From positions 3,561,072 to 3,625,071 of the forward strand of contig KK106983.1 of the NCBI GenBank assembly GCA_000611775.1: a stretch of DNA of 64,000 nucleotides. Direction: 5' to 3'. Positions 24,292 through 35,700 of this stretch are shown here, one piece after another (the first letter of the stretch is position 1; every line of letters begins with the position of its first letter). The stretch comes from Umbilicaria muhlenbergii. Lineage: Eukaryota; Ascomycota; Lecanoromycetes; Umbilicariales; Umbilicariaceae. The translations under genes and the position numbers were made by a program. The notes beneath the pieces are model-generated. The model saw only the letters and a list, made by a program, of their open reading frames with translations. It was not told the DNA's origin and ran no database searches.

Positions 24292-25092
24292 TCGAATCAA
24301 TCTGAATTAATTCAAACTGATTCGCAGCGCACGACGTCCGACGATAGAGCTTCCCGTCCAGATCAGGGTCAAAGATTCCCAATTCGGTTGTCACGATAGG
24401 CATTCTGCGTTGGACGTCGTCGCAGCGAATCGATCTAAACTGATCCATATCAGTTCCACCAAATCCCAGTGACGACGTCCGACCGCCAACCAGCCCCTTC
24501 CCAATCGGGCCTGAAGATTCCCATCGGACGTCGTTGCAAAAGCAAATCGATAGAAATTGCTTCAAATCGAGGCCCTCGGTTCTCGGCGTCCAGCACGACG
24601 TCCGACGCTACTCCCACCCAATCCCAATCAGGCCTAAAGACTCCCATCGGACGTCGTTGCGAAAACGACTCGACTTTCATTGCTTCAAATCGAGGCTCTC
24701 GATGCTCAGCAATGATGCGACGTCCGACAACAAAGCTCTCAGCCCTAATTTGGCAGTCCAAAAGTCAGCATCGGCGTCGGACGTCGGTGCAACGAACTGA
24801 ACTGAATTGATTCATATTAGTTCTCCGATTCTCTGATTCTCGGCGTCCAACACGACGTCCGACCACAAATCCTCCCGTCCCAATCAGGCCTGAAGATTCC
24901 CATCGGACGTCGTTGCGAAAAACGAATTTGACTCGACTTGATTCAAAAACGAGGCCCTCGATTCTCAGCAACGACGTCCGACGACATACTATCCCATCCC
25001 GATTAGGGGTGAAGATTCTCAATGCGGTTGAGGGGAGTGTTCCGCGTTGGACGTCGTGGCACGAACCAATCTGAACCGATTCGAATCAATTC
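24292..25092. repeat. Degenerate tandem array, about 125 bp period, with paired inverted GACGTC motifs
   Basis: Six units. The motif ACGACGTCC (or GACGTCC) begins at about 24331, 24472, 24595, 24719, 24852 and 24971. Its inverse GGACGTCGT (one copy ends CGG) begins at about 24412, 24526, 24649, 24779, 24905 and 25049. Spacings within each series are 114-144 bp. Between them lie shared words such as GAAGATTCCCATC, CGAGGCCCTCG and TGATTC-rich spacers. Both edges carry TCGAATCAAT (24292-24301 and 25081-25090). It sits between the 3' ends of two convergent genes. Confidence 0.9.
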
Positions 25093-25280
25093 CTTCCCGG
25101 GTGGCTTGAGATGAGCATAGAGAACGTCAGTACCACATAGACATGGTCGGAATGAGAATAAGACAGGCTAGCTGTTCCGGCATTCGCTCTTAAAGAAAGA
25201 TATCATCATCCGTTGAAGCTAGCAAGAGATCCCCATTTGAATCTGAGAGCGAGATAGCCAGGATGCCTCGTCCAGCCTCC

Positions 25281-28200
25281 TCACTCAATACCACCACCAT
25301 CACCATCTTCCTCTTCTTGCTCCTCTTCTTCCTCCTCCCCCTTACACCCGTCCTCTCCCCTCCTCCGCCCATCCCACCTCCCCCAAGCCTCCACAAACCC
25401 CCTCTCTCCCTCTCCCTCTCTCCTTCCCTCTCTCTTCCCGTCAACCCTCCCAACTCCAAGCCCAGTCCCAAACCCAACCCCAGCCCCAACCACCCCATCC
25501 CACCCCTCAGCCGACCCCAACTCCACCAGCGGCACCATACTCGGTCTGCCATGCGCACACTGAAACGGAAACTTGCACTTCGCCAACTTCCCCACCAAGA
25601 CCCTGCAGTCGTCGAAACTCAGTTCGTCGTTGAACATGATGGCGCTTCTGCAAGAGCGCGAGTTGAGCATGTCGAGGATACCAGGGGGGCAGGTGCTGAT
25701 GCGGTGGAGCCAATTGTGGGGATCGTCGACGGTTGAAGCGGTATATGAGAGATTGGATGTCTCAGGCGCCGATATGCGCGTGGCGCCACGACCACCACCA
25801 CCGGCCTCCTCGCGCTTCCACACTTGTGCTCTCAAGAGTTGGATCAGTTGTTTCGGGTCCAATCGACATCGCTCCGCTATACCCGGGGGAAGAGTCCTGA
25901 TGGTCATCTTGCATGTGTCTGAAGCTTCCAACGATGGAGGGCCGGTGCCTGGAGGGTTGAGGTCGTACAGGATACCCCAATAGGCGAAATGGGCTGCGTG
26001 GTTCTTGAAGAGTGTGTACTCACGCGCTGGGATTTGAACGATGAGCGGTTTCGCGAGCACGGTGGTCGCGATGCCAGACTTATGGCCTAGAGAGGAGCGA
26101 GGGCTATTTGGAAAGATAGCGGGCGGTTGACACAAGTCGTGCAGCAGGCCTTCGACTCTTACCCGCTCATCAGCTGCATGCTGATCAATGAGAACGAGAA
26201 CGGTAGGCTCATTTGCTCCTGAAGACACTGTTTCGTGATCCATACGCATCTTGACCAAGATGAACTTCTTGTCGACCTGTGCAATCACTTCCGCACACTT
26301 CAAGCCGTCTTTCGAGAGCTTGGCGGAAAACGATGTCGATGATTCTCTGAAAGCGGTTACAATGTCCATATGTGAACATCGGTGATGTCTTCCATGTAGT
26401 ATAGTGAAGGCTTCCAGGGTCGGGCCCTCGAAAGAGACTTGCGGTATGCTTTCCTCGGCTGGGCGAAAGGTGGGATTCTCCCAACTTCTCAAACAGTCAC
26501 CAACCCAAGAGCCTTCTCTTGGTGTCGCAAATGGATCAGAGAGGCTTCGAGTAATCTTTGCTCGTTTCCTGGGCCATTTACCTTGACCTCCGCCTAGACT
26601 AGGGCTATCTGTCTCGGTTGAGGCAGAGGACGGCCGCTGTGAGGATCGAGGAACTACCAACCCAGTGCGAGTACTGATCAGGAGTCGTTCCTTTGAAATT
26701 GGATTTATCCAGGACACTGTTTCTTCGGTATTAATTCCCGTCTCGTAACCCCTCTCGAGACTATCAGGTGATTCTGCAGCGGTGGCATAATGGACAGAGC
26801 CGCCAACAGAGGAATCACCCTGGGCTGTGGTGGGATCCTCAACGAAAGGATCGAGATCATTTCCAGTGTTCGTGTTATGGTCACAAAGAGCAGACTCCGG
26901 GTGACGAGCCGCATCCCTCGGCGCAGAACCATCGTTTATGGCAGGAGTCAGTCCTTCTCCTTCCACGCTATGGATCGAGACCGGATTGGCACTTCGTGTC
27001 ACCGGTTTGTTTGGTTCAAGTTTGCCGCAAATTTCGTCTGAGGTATTCTTCTTCCCACTCTTGATTCGACTCCAGCCATCTAGGCCTTCACCTGAGTGGT
27101 AGCTTTTACGTTGCGAAAAGCTAGGTAATACGACGTTGTTGCCAAACGTATCAATACAAGACCGCGATTCTTTTCTCGGGTTTGAGTTATGTCGCTTGAC
27201 AGTACTTCCAGCCTCTGACTCTACAAAATGGACCGATGGGCGGGAGTGATGCTTAGAGATCGGCTCACTCCCCTCATCAGCATCGCGACTTGGTATGTTC
27301 GGATACGATGGTGATGGGTTTAAGGTGGCCCTCGATCTAAGACGACTTGAAGAACTATTGGAACCTTCGGATCTTGTTGAATGCTTCTTCAAACGCCGCG
27401 CTCGAGGCCGAAAATGATACTCTTTCAGAAACCCCGTGGTCATCGCACTGAGAACCTCAATCGTCGATGAGAGGATGCTTCCTCCCTCCAATAAACCTTC
27501 CTCGCTCCTGTATTGCAAGTGTGAGGCGTCCTGAAGCTCAATCCGAATGTAGAACATTGGCCACCTATCAACCCCTTTCCCACCGCCTTTGAGTTGCTTA
27601 TGCGTAAAGCCATCCTGCTTGTAGCGCCGATCTTTACTTCTCCGATCGTTCTCCCTCTCATCCTCATCAGATAAGTCTTCTAAAACGCCGAAACTTGAAG
27701 CAGAAAAGATGCGATTAATCTCATCATAGAGGATCTTACCACTATTCTCAGAATTTAGTGACCTGATACCAAAGGAAATGAACTGCACGTGCTTTGTCGG
27801 CGCCGGTACGAGTGAGAAGGCGCCACGGATCGTCATAAGTATTGTCCGGGCTGAGGCCTTGACCCATGTATCTTGGCTGGGAGGCTCAATATAGGCAGCT
27901 TGGCAGAGAATACTTCCAATTGCTCTGAGATCGAACGAGTTTGTTTTGCGGAAACCCCTTTTACCATTATCCATGGATTCTTGCACTGTGACTGCGCCAC
28001 GTAAGTGGAACTTTTTAGTAACTGCAACGTCTCTCATAGTGATTGCGGTTGCAGGATCCCAGGCTAGTAGAAGTCCCACAATGCACCTCTTGAGGACGTC
28101 CCACTCCTTTGTATCATCTCGTCCATCGCTGCGAACTATAGCTCGCTGCTTGACCCTGACCGGCATATTCCCAAACAGATCTTGCACGCTGACTCTCGTT

Positions 28201-28699
28201 CCATGATCGTGATTCGAGAGGTGATGATGCGGAGGCGCAGGAACAAGCCTTGCAGCTGCCCGAGAGTGATGAAGTATTAGAGTATTTTGGGAACGATGAC
28301 CCTGGTGATGAGACGTGATAGTCAAGATGGACAAGGCAGCTAGGGAAGACAGAAACGTTCCGTTACTCCCATGTGCCTTCGCTAGGCTACCACTTTTCGA
28401 CGTATCTGCCAAGGTAAGTCGAACAGCCTGCCTGCAATAATTTGTGTCTTACGGTATGGCTTCCCAAGACCTCCGTTCTCTCCAAACTCTGACGGGGTGA
28501 TCCCGTACCCATCATCTTCTACCACACAGGATCCCCGGCTAAAGTCCACGATGATATCAACTTTGCGAGCCCCAGCATCGAGCGAGTTGGCAAGAAGTCC
28601 TAGAATAGCGATGCTCAGTGAAGGGATTGCAGTCGACGAGTTGATCTGTGCTGCCACTTCTGCGGGCAGAGGCTTGATCGGCGCTGACGGTTCAGGCAT
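25281..28699 (-). CDS. MLH3: MLH3, MutL-homologue mismatch repair / meiotic crossover endonuclease subunit
   Basis: Partner of MLH1 in the MutL-gamma nuclease. The exons are 28699-28453 and 28405-25281, joined across a 47 bp intron as GLGKPY-HTSKSGSL in phase; the product is 1123 residues. The N-terminal GHKL ATPase has the NSLDAGA motif and EDDGYGI. The glutamate expected four residues before the motif Asn is a glycine (AILGLLANSLDA). The transducer region holds TRVSVQDLFGNMPVR. A long disordered linker follows. The C-terminal endonuclease domain has LIDQHAADERVRVE (metal motif intact), SCRSAIMFND and CKFPFQCAHGRPSMVPL. After FVEAWGRW the protein ends in a Gly/Arg then Glu-rich tail of about 35 residues, unusual for the family. 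Confidence 0.93.
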
Positions 28700-29362
28700 G
28701 CTTGGAGTCCAAGTAGCCAGGCAGTAGCACTCCTGAACGCACTAGATAGTAAAACGAATCGTGCATGCCCTTTCCTCTCTTTCGGCATGTATCATTCAGC
28801 CGCCATTATAGCAGCAGGCGTGACTTGCCTTTACGGCGGATGCCACTTCCCTCCGGAATAATTGTATATTAGCCGCGGCAGCATTTGCTCCTACTCTATA
28901 GACGTAAGAGCTATTTCGTAGATAGCGTTGTAGGGTAAAGCTCCTGCTAGCTACTTCTCCGCGAAGCCCGCTTGGAGCTGCTGTTCTGCCAAGTTGCATG
29001 GGATCCAAACCGAGTCAATGCTAAGGTACTCCGAGTAAGGTACTCAGGCTTGAGGACCCATGTCACACCATAAGGCTGAACCCGGGAACCAGTTTATCCG
29101 GCGGCTTTGAAGGTCAGCATCATGGGTAAGCTTGCTTCCAACTCACAAAGCTCCAGACATCGTCCGCATGCAAATAGTTATAATCAATACCTTGGCTCAT
29201 AGATTGAGTTTCTCCGGTCAAGCTATTCGATAGCTGTAGCGAGTTTGGTCAAATATAGAGATAGGTGAACCTTCACCTCACATCTTCAACTTACCCCTTA
29301 ATTGCACATCCAGCGCTTCTCAACGACCGTTACAAGACCCTTACAAGTGCTCTCACCTCAAC
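28700..29362. promoter_or_regulatory. Divergent intergenic region, MLH3 / serine-rich protein
   Basis: 663 bp between two divergent starts. A direct repeat GGTACTCCGAGTAAGGTACTC lies near 29024-29046. No gene or clear TATA box. Confidence 0.4.
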
Positions 29363-30774
29363 ATGGCGGCAGCTGAAGCACCAGTCCTACCACATGGTAA
29401 GTTGCAAGCTTTGGTCTATCCAGACTATCGGCTTTCGCCTCGTGCCATTTTGTACACCCTCTAGCTAACTCGGAGACAATGACAGACAGACACTCAAAAC
29501 GGCGGCCCTTCTCGAGCTGGATGAAGCGCCTTGCGAATCTCAAAAGCTCCTCATCTGACTCTAGCAATAACGGTTCCAGCAAACGGAGCAATACCTCTGG
29601 ATTCAAAAACAAGAAAGGCATCCCACTAAAGAACAACCCTTATCCGACTTCAGGAAAGGCCAATCAATCCGTACCTAGCAGCGGAAATGGTTATCTCTCA
29701 TTCTACACGCCTCCATCAGGACGTAGTCTTAGTGACGCTTCCCGGTCCCATAGCAAGATATCAGTTCAAGCTCCCAGTGTCGGCCAGAAGCCACCAACCT
29801 TGAGCAGCAAGTCTGCTGCACCGACAGTAGCAACAAATACAGACACCGTGCACTCAGATGCAGCACAGTCAAAAGCCATTTCTAGTGCTACAGCTGGCGG
29901 CGCAATGAGTTCGAGTGGGAGAACTGGTGGCGAAGACAGCACCTTTTCGTCCCCTGCGCCGTCAGTGCGCTCTCTGACCACCACACTGACCACAATCCAA
30001 TCTGCTGCACCTTCTGCTCTCATGCCAGCCGGAACCCACCAAGGTTCACAAACGTCTCCAGCTATTTCTCATTCTCATCACCATCACAGCCCAAGCCAAC
30101 AAGGCGCCCAATTTTCTCACCAATTTCCATCTTCACCACCGGCCTCCGCAATTCCATCGCATGTGATGGGCCCTCAAACCGGAGGTGGCCATCCTGCAAC
30201 ATACAGTACAGCAACAGCTAACAATCTTCTGACCGACAACGCATCCATCTTAACCCTCGCATCCTCATCAAAGCGAAGACGTCGGAATTCTTTAGATACC
30301 AACGCCTCTGTTCGTGCCTTGGCTCCCTCCTCTATATTTGGTGGTAGTCGGGAGAGTCTTCCTCTTAGTGTCCTCAGTGGTACCGTTAGCGATCAAGCCA
30401 GTGCTGCCGGTATGCATCAAGGTCGTACTGCAGTGGGTAGTGGCTTGCCGAACACAGAGAGAGCGAGTGTGTACTCCTCCTCGGGCATTGCACCGGCCCT
30501 GAGCAGTGAAAGAAACAGCTACTATGCAGGCAAGCAGGTCAATACGGGAGATGGGGCCAGTATGAGGAGCGGGCTAGCTGGACATGGAAGGAATGATAGT
30601 ATTACTGGGAGCATTGGCGGTATCGCAGCGACCAGCAGTCCATTAGCCAGTCCACGCGAAGCCAGTCCCCGAGAGCTCTCCATGTATGATCGTGTGAGCA
30701 GGCGAAATTCGGGATGGGAAGAAGTCGGTGAAGAAGACAGCGATGCGGAAAAGAACGAGGAAGTCAGAAAGTAG
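29363..30774 (+). CDS. Serine-rich conserved fungal protein of unknown function
   Basis: The exons are 29363-29396 and 29486-30774. The first codes MAAAEAPVLPH and the 89 bp intron has a GTAAGT donor and a CTAAC branch site. The join gives HD-RHSKRRPFSSWMKRLANLK in phase; the product is 440 residues. The basic, amphipathic RRPFSSWMKRLANLK block near residue 15 and the segment LLTDNASILTLASSSKRRRR with NSLDTNASVRALAPSSIFGG (about 245-290) look conserved-protein-like. The rest is low-complexity Ser/Thr/Gly with a run of histidines. No catalytic domain, signal peptide or membrane helix is visible. I recall similar proteins in filamentous fungi but no established function. Confidence 0.7.
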
Positions 30775-31296
30775 GCTGAAGACGAGGCAATCGCATGCTC
30801 GAGATGATATCTCGTTATTTCACGTTGGATCATGGTGGCTATTGGCACGGCGGGATTGCCGATGGAGCAGGAACTGGAGCAGCTGCTGGAGCAGCGACGG
30901 GGTTGTTCAGGTACTCTTTTTCGTTGGTCAACATTCTGGATGCTATACCCCGCCGACATGGCTTGCATGCTCTGATGACGGCGTTCAAAGGTCATATAGA
31001 TGTTGTTTCAAATCAAAGTCGTTCAACAGTTCCAATCCCTGCTTTTTCCGTGTCCTTCTAAGGGTCCAACTGTAAGGCCGGTTAAGAATAGCAACGGCGG
31101 GCCTTTTCCGCCCCCACAAGACGGCGACAAACCGCACTGTTTTTACAGGTAGGAAAGGTATATTTTATGTGTCCATCCCACACTCTGAAGCACACCGTCA
31201 CTCTCCGTCGCCAGCAACTCGACCCCATTTGCCTATCTCCGCCCATACCACTCCCACTCACCCACACACCACCGCACGCACAACCCGCCGCCAGCC
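30775..31296. promoter_or_regulatory. Intergenic region with deoC promoter
   Basis: 522 bp between two plus-strand genes. A TATA-like TATATTTT lies at 31159-31166, about 130 bp before the deoC ATG, and is followed by a C-rich leader. Confidence 0.4.
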
Positions 31297-32088
31297 ATGG
31301 CCCCCCTCAAAACAACCATCTCCCTCCCCCTCCTCGCCAAAATGCTCGACCACAGCCTCCTGCACCCCACCCTAACCGACCCCGCCATCGCCTCGGGCCT
31401 CGCCCTCTCCAAAAAATACAACGTCGCCGCCGCCTGCATAAAGCCGTATTCGATTCCCCTCGCGCGCTCCATCCTCGCCGGCAGCGACGTGAAAATCTGC
31501 GCCGTCATCGGCTTCCCCGCCGGCAACAGCACCACGAAAGTGAAGGTGTTTGAAGCGGTCGAGGCGGTCAAAGAGGGAGCGACGGAAATCGACATGGTGG
31601 TGAATGTGGGGAAGGTGCTGAGTGGCGAGTGGGGGTATGTGGAGGATGAGATTGCGGCGATCAACGAGGCCGTGGTGCGGGAGGGGGGGATCGTGAAAGT
31701 GATTTTCGAGACCGACTATCTCGGCGAGGGGGAGGTGGTGAGATTGTGCGAGATCTGCACGAGAGTGCGGGTGGCGTTTGTGAAGACGAGTACGGGGTAT
31801 GGGTTTGTTAAGGATGCGGAGACGGGCTTGTATAGTTATACGGGGGCGACGATTCCAAATCTGAAGCTTATGCGGGAGAGGTGTGGGCGGGAGGTGCAGA
31901 TTAAGGCGGCGGGGGGAGTGAGGAATTTGGATGAGTTGATTAGGTGTAGGGCGGTGGGGGTGGGGAGGGTCGGGGCGACGGCTACGGTGGAGATGTTGGA
32001 GGAGGCGAGGAGGAGGGGGATTGGGGAGGAGGAGGTTGAGGTTGAGGTTGAGGTTGAGAATGATATTGTGAGTAAGGGGGAATATTAA
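31297..32088 (+). CDS. deoC: Deoxyribose-phosphate aldolase
   Basis: Class I aldolase that splits 2-deoxy-D-ribose 5-phosphate into glyceraldehyde 3-phosphate and acetaldehyde. One exon of 263 residues, close to bacterial DeoC in length. Recognisable blocks are LDHSLLHPT, ICAVIGFPAGNS, EIDMVVNVGK, VIFETDYL, VAFVKTSTGYGF (Schiff-base lysine near 163) and QIKAAGGVR (second active-site lysine near 203). The last 20 residues, after the aldolase core, are an acidic EEEVEVEVEVEN tail made by a GAGGTT repeat. The first third of the coding strand is C-rich and the rest G-rich. It is intronless, and eukaryotic DeoC could reflect old bacterial transfer, but the base composition matches neighbouring genes. 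Confidence 0.95.
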   Translation: MAPLKTTISLPLLAKMLDHSLLHPTLTDPAIASGLALSKKYNVAAACIKPYSIPLARSILAGSDVKICAVIGFPAGNSTTKVKVFEAVEAVKEGATEIDMVVNVGKVLSGEWGYVEDEIAAINEAVVREGGIVKVIFETDYLGEGEVVRLCEICTRVRVAFVKTSTGYGFVKDAETGLYSYTGATIPNLKLMRERCGREVQIKAAGGVRNLDELIRCRAVGVGRVGATATVEMLEEARRRGIGEEEVEVEVEVENDIVSKGEY

Positions 32089-32797
32089 GGGGGGTTAGAG
32101 CGGATGATGGCTTTGAAGGACGTCGATGATGCTTGCTACGATAAGGACTTCTCAGCTGCTGGTGGGTACTCGCCCTAATTGATGAGAGGGCATGTTTGGA
32201 ATCTGGCCTTGGCTTGTGGATCGCTCAATGACTAAGTCTATAGCATCTTCTATGAGGCCTCGACCAGTCCAAAATGTTGCGGATCTTGCTGAGATCTGCC
32301 CGGGGCTTGTGTGGCCTGATCGGGCACATATAGAGCGAGTCCAGAAAGACAAGCAAGTCACAATGTCAAGTAGTTCATCTGGGTGTGAGAAGGTGATCGG
32401 AGAACTTGCATTCTTCAGCTATCTAGTCGTCATGCAGCCAAGCAGCTTTTGAAGAAGCTGTCCGAAGCAAAAGCTGCGCCTGTCCGCCAAATTGGCTGCC
32501 CGGGACTTTTTCCTGCGCCTTCCAGGACATGTCGTAATCTGAATTCCCCATTCGCCTCCATCTCATGCAGGCCCATGGAGTAACGATACAGGGACATAGT
32601 AGACAGATAAGCTTCCTAACCTCGTGAGACCATCGACAGTCGTGAAAACCCCTGCCTGCCAGACGCCGCCAGCAAGCCGCATAAAAAGTACGCCAGGTCC
32701 GCCAACCACGCTAAAAAGCAACAAATAAGTAAAGAGAAGTACAGGAGTAGTGTACACCAGTATTTTCACGTGAAGAGCATGTAGGACGGATTCGACC
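32089..32797. other. Convergent intergenic region deoC / CDC25
   Basis: 709 bp holding two 3' flanks. No gene recognised. Confidence 0.5.
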
Positions 32798-35700
32798 TCA
32801 GTGAAGAGCTTGCTTTTCTTTCGAGAGATGCGACCAACCGAACAGGTCGAATTTGTCTTTCGCACTTGCATCCTTGCCCGGAATATTAGAATCCTGCGTC
32901 TCAGCCATCGCCGGTCTTGATGGTTGTTCCCGAGGCTCAAGCAGCAACGAGCGTCTGTAGTACAACTGCACATTGCTCTGACCGGAGCACCGAACTCGAA
33001 CTAGCTGATCTTGTATCCAGGTCTGCAACTCCGGGACCTCTGTAAGTCGATACGGTATCTGGAAGCGCTGGAGCTCGCTGATTATCCGGGCAGTTTTCAT
33101 GTGCTTGTCAAAGTTGATTACAGACTTGCTCGGCCCGTTGCCATCTCCTGGAAGCTGACGGGTCGTTTGGTTGCCATGATCAACCATTGTCAGATCAGTG
33201 AGGTACATCCCAACGAATGGCAGACACGGAGGCACATGGTATTGTAGACGTCGGCGGAGATCAGCGTAGTTCCGCGAGATCTCGACGATGCCTTTAAGCT
33301 TTTCCAACTTGCTCTTCGTTTTGGCAGATATGATATCCCAGGTACGCTTTAGGCGAATGATGGTAGACGAGTTCAAAGAACAGATGATGGCTATCAACGA
33401 ATCGTAGTTGTTGAGCTCAAAGCACTTCTTGGCAATCTTAACCCATTGTTTGATGATAACAGCACGCTTCTTCGCGTCTTCCAGCTGCAAAATCGAGTCG
33501 GCCACTAGGTTCGAAAGGTCTGTTGACAGCGTTGACATTGCTCTGACGTTCACAGCCACGGAGCCAGACTTCTTCGTCCATTCTTGTGCGAGCAGTTCCT
33601 CTGGCAGTATTGAACAGAAAATCCTAGACTCCTTGATTGTGAACTGCCGAGCTAGCTCAAGCGGGTCGAAGTCGAGAATATGAACACTTGGGCCTCCACT
33701 CTTCCAGGTCCTCAAGGCAGCCAGCTGGTTTTTACTGATTATCGGCGCTGGTAAAGGGGTGTCTGGAGCCACATAATGCGCTATTGATGTGTTGGTTTTT
33801 CCAATCGAAGATATCAGCCGAGGTACCAAGGCGCCATTAGCAGAGGATACCCTGTCCGCCAGTTCCGCAAGTCGCTTGCCAGCTGTAGGAAGTACAGGCG
33901 ATAGCTGATGAGCCGCGAATGGAAGAATGAGTACCAGGGCTTGGCTGTCGCAGTCACTGCGCCAGTGGGACTCCAGCCAACCTTTGAAGACGTTGTAGAC
34001 GCGAAGCCGGACCGGACCAGCGATGTGAGGGCTTTCACCAACGTATTCGAACCGATCAATTAAAGCTTCAGCAAATTTGATAGGCGTCGCAAACAAGCGG
34101 AATGTAAGATAGAAAGTAGACACGAACAACGTGTCTGGTGTCGAATCGTGCGTTGTGAGGCGTTCAATCAAAGCTGGTAAAGTACCTCCTGTGATTTGGC
34201 CTTTTTCATTAAAGACCAATTCATGGGCGAAAGTCTTCTCAAGAATTTTGGCCTCACCATCCTCGCAGTCGTCATTGAGGGTGGTTTGGCTGCCAGAGAA
34301 GCTGTCACCCATTGAAGAGTATGCAGTGCGTTGTTGGTGCAAGTAATCCGCCGAGGTGGGACGAGTTGAAGCTTGCGAAACGTAGGAGCTGCTGCTAGCG
34401 GTGCTGGCTATATCCAAGCTACCGGCCCCGCACGACTGACGATTGGAAGCTGGGCTCTCACTGCTGCTGCTGCTGGAAAACGACGTTTGGGCTGAAGGAA
34501 CGTAGTCATCTGAGGGCATTAAAGGGGAGTTGAGTTGCGGTATGGGAGGTAACATTTTCCCCGCATACTCGAAGCCATGCAATTGTCCAGGTCGGTCTTC
34601 ATCCACCACGGATATCGGCAACGACTGTTCGCCAAATTTGCCCGGAAGGATTGATGTCTGGAAAAGAGATTGGGACTGCTCGTCAGGAAGACACATCGGA
34701 GGAGGGGGGGGGCTGCAGGTTGGTTGAGGTAGTACTGCAACCTCTGGTACAGTGACAACGGCCTCAGCGTTCTCGACATACTCAGGGGTGGATGTGGTTG
34801 CTGTTGGTATGTCGAGACGATCGAACGTGGAAATACCAAGTCCGAGAGGCTCGAACTCGAAGTCTCCTAGGCGTTCAATCACGAAACGCGCTGTTGCGAC
34901 ACACTCACCAGCTCCTCGGACGCACGTGGTGGCCGCGTCTACCAGGCGCTTGCCTTCGGCAGGTAAGAAAACATCCCCATCTCCGCCGTTACGCGCAGGA
35001 CGAAAGACGTCCTGAGCGGCTTCTACCAAGTCCGCGAGTCTGCCATACATGTTGTCCCGCGCTTCGTCAAGCGGCCCAGATCGTCGTAGATCACGTTCCC
35101 ACACCTCCTCCACGACAGCCAGAAGAGTGCGACATGTAGTGACTGCTTGCTGTGTTGTCAAGAGGATTTCAGAGGAAGATCGCGATTGCAAATGCAGACC
35201 AATGAAACATCCCAGAAATCCTAAAAATGCATCATGCGAGGCACCCAGCCTTTCGGACGCGAGATTGGAATTAAGCGACACGCTTGAGTTCAGTCTGCAG
35301 GAAATACGACGCGGATCTCTCTTGTTCTGCGGACATGTTTGTCGCGCTGACTGGGATGTTCCAAGTCGTATGTACGATTGTGACATGCGATTGTAGCGTG
35401 GTCGCTCGCTCGTGTGTTCCGCCAGAGTCACCCCTGCTTCTCCATTGTTTGCCGATGCAGTCTGATAGGTTTCACTCGATCCAGATTCGGAAGTTTGATG
35501 CATCGAATTTCTCTCCACAGAGCCAAAAAGGGTAATGTCGGCAGGTGGGGTTGGAGGGACAGCTGCATTTCCCTTGATACTGTCGAGCGCGGCAATAGAC
35601 GCGTCGATGCTTTGACTAAGAGCAAACTCCTCGTTCCAGATGTCCAAAAATTTGACACACCGAGTCACCATCTTGAATGCCTTGAGTATTACCTCCCCCA

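Noticed and set aside
31297-32088. Recent bacterial transfer of deoC
   Set aside because: Base composition, including the C-to-G switch, matches neighbouring native genes, and DeoC is known in fungi.
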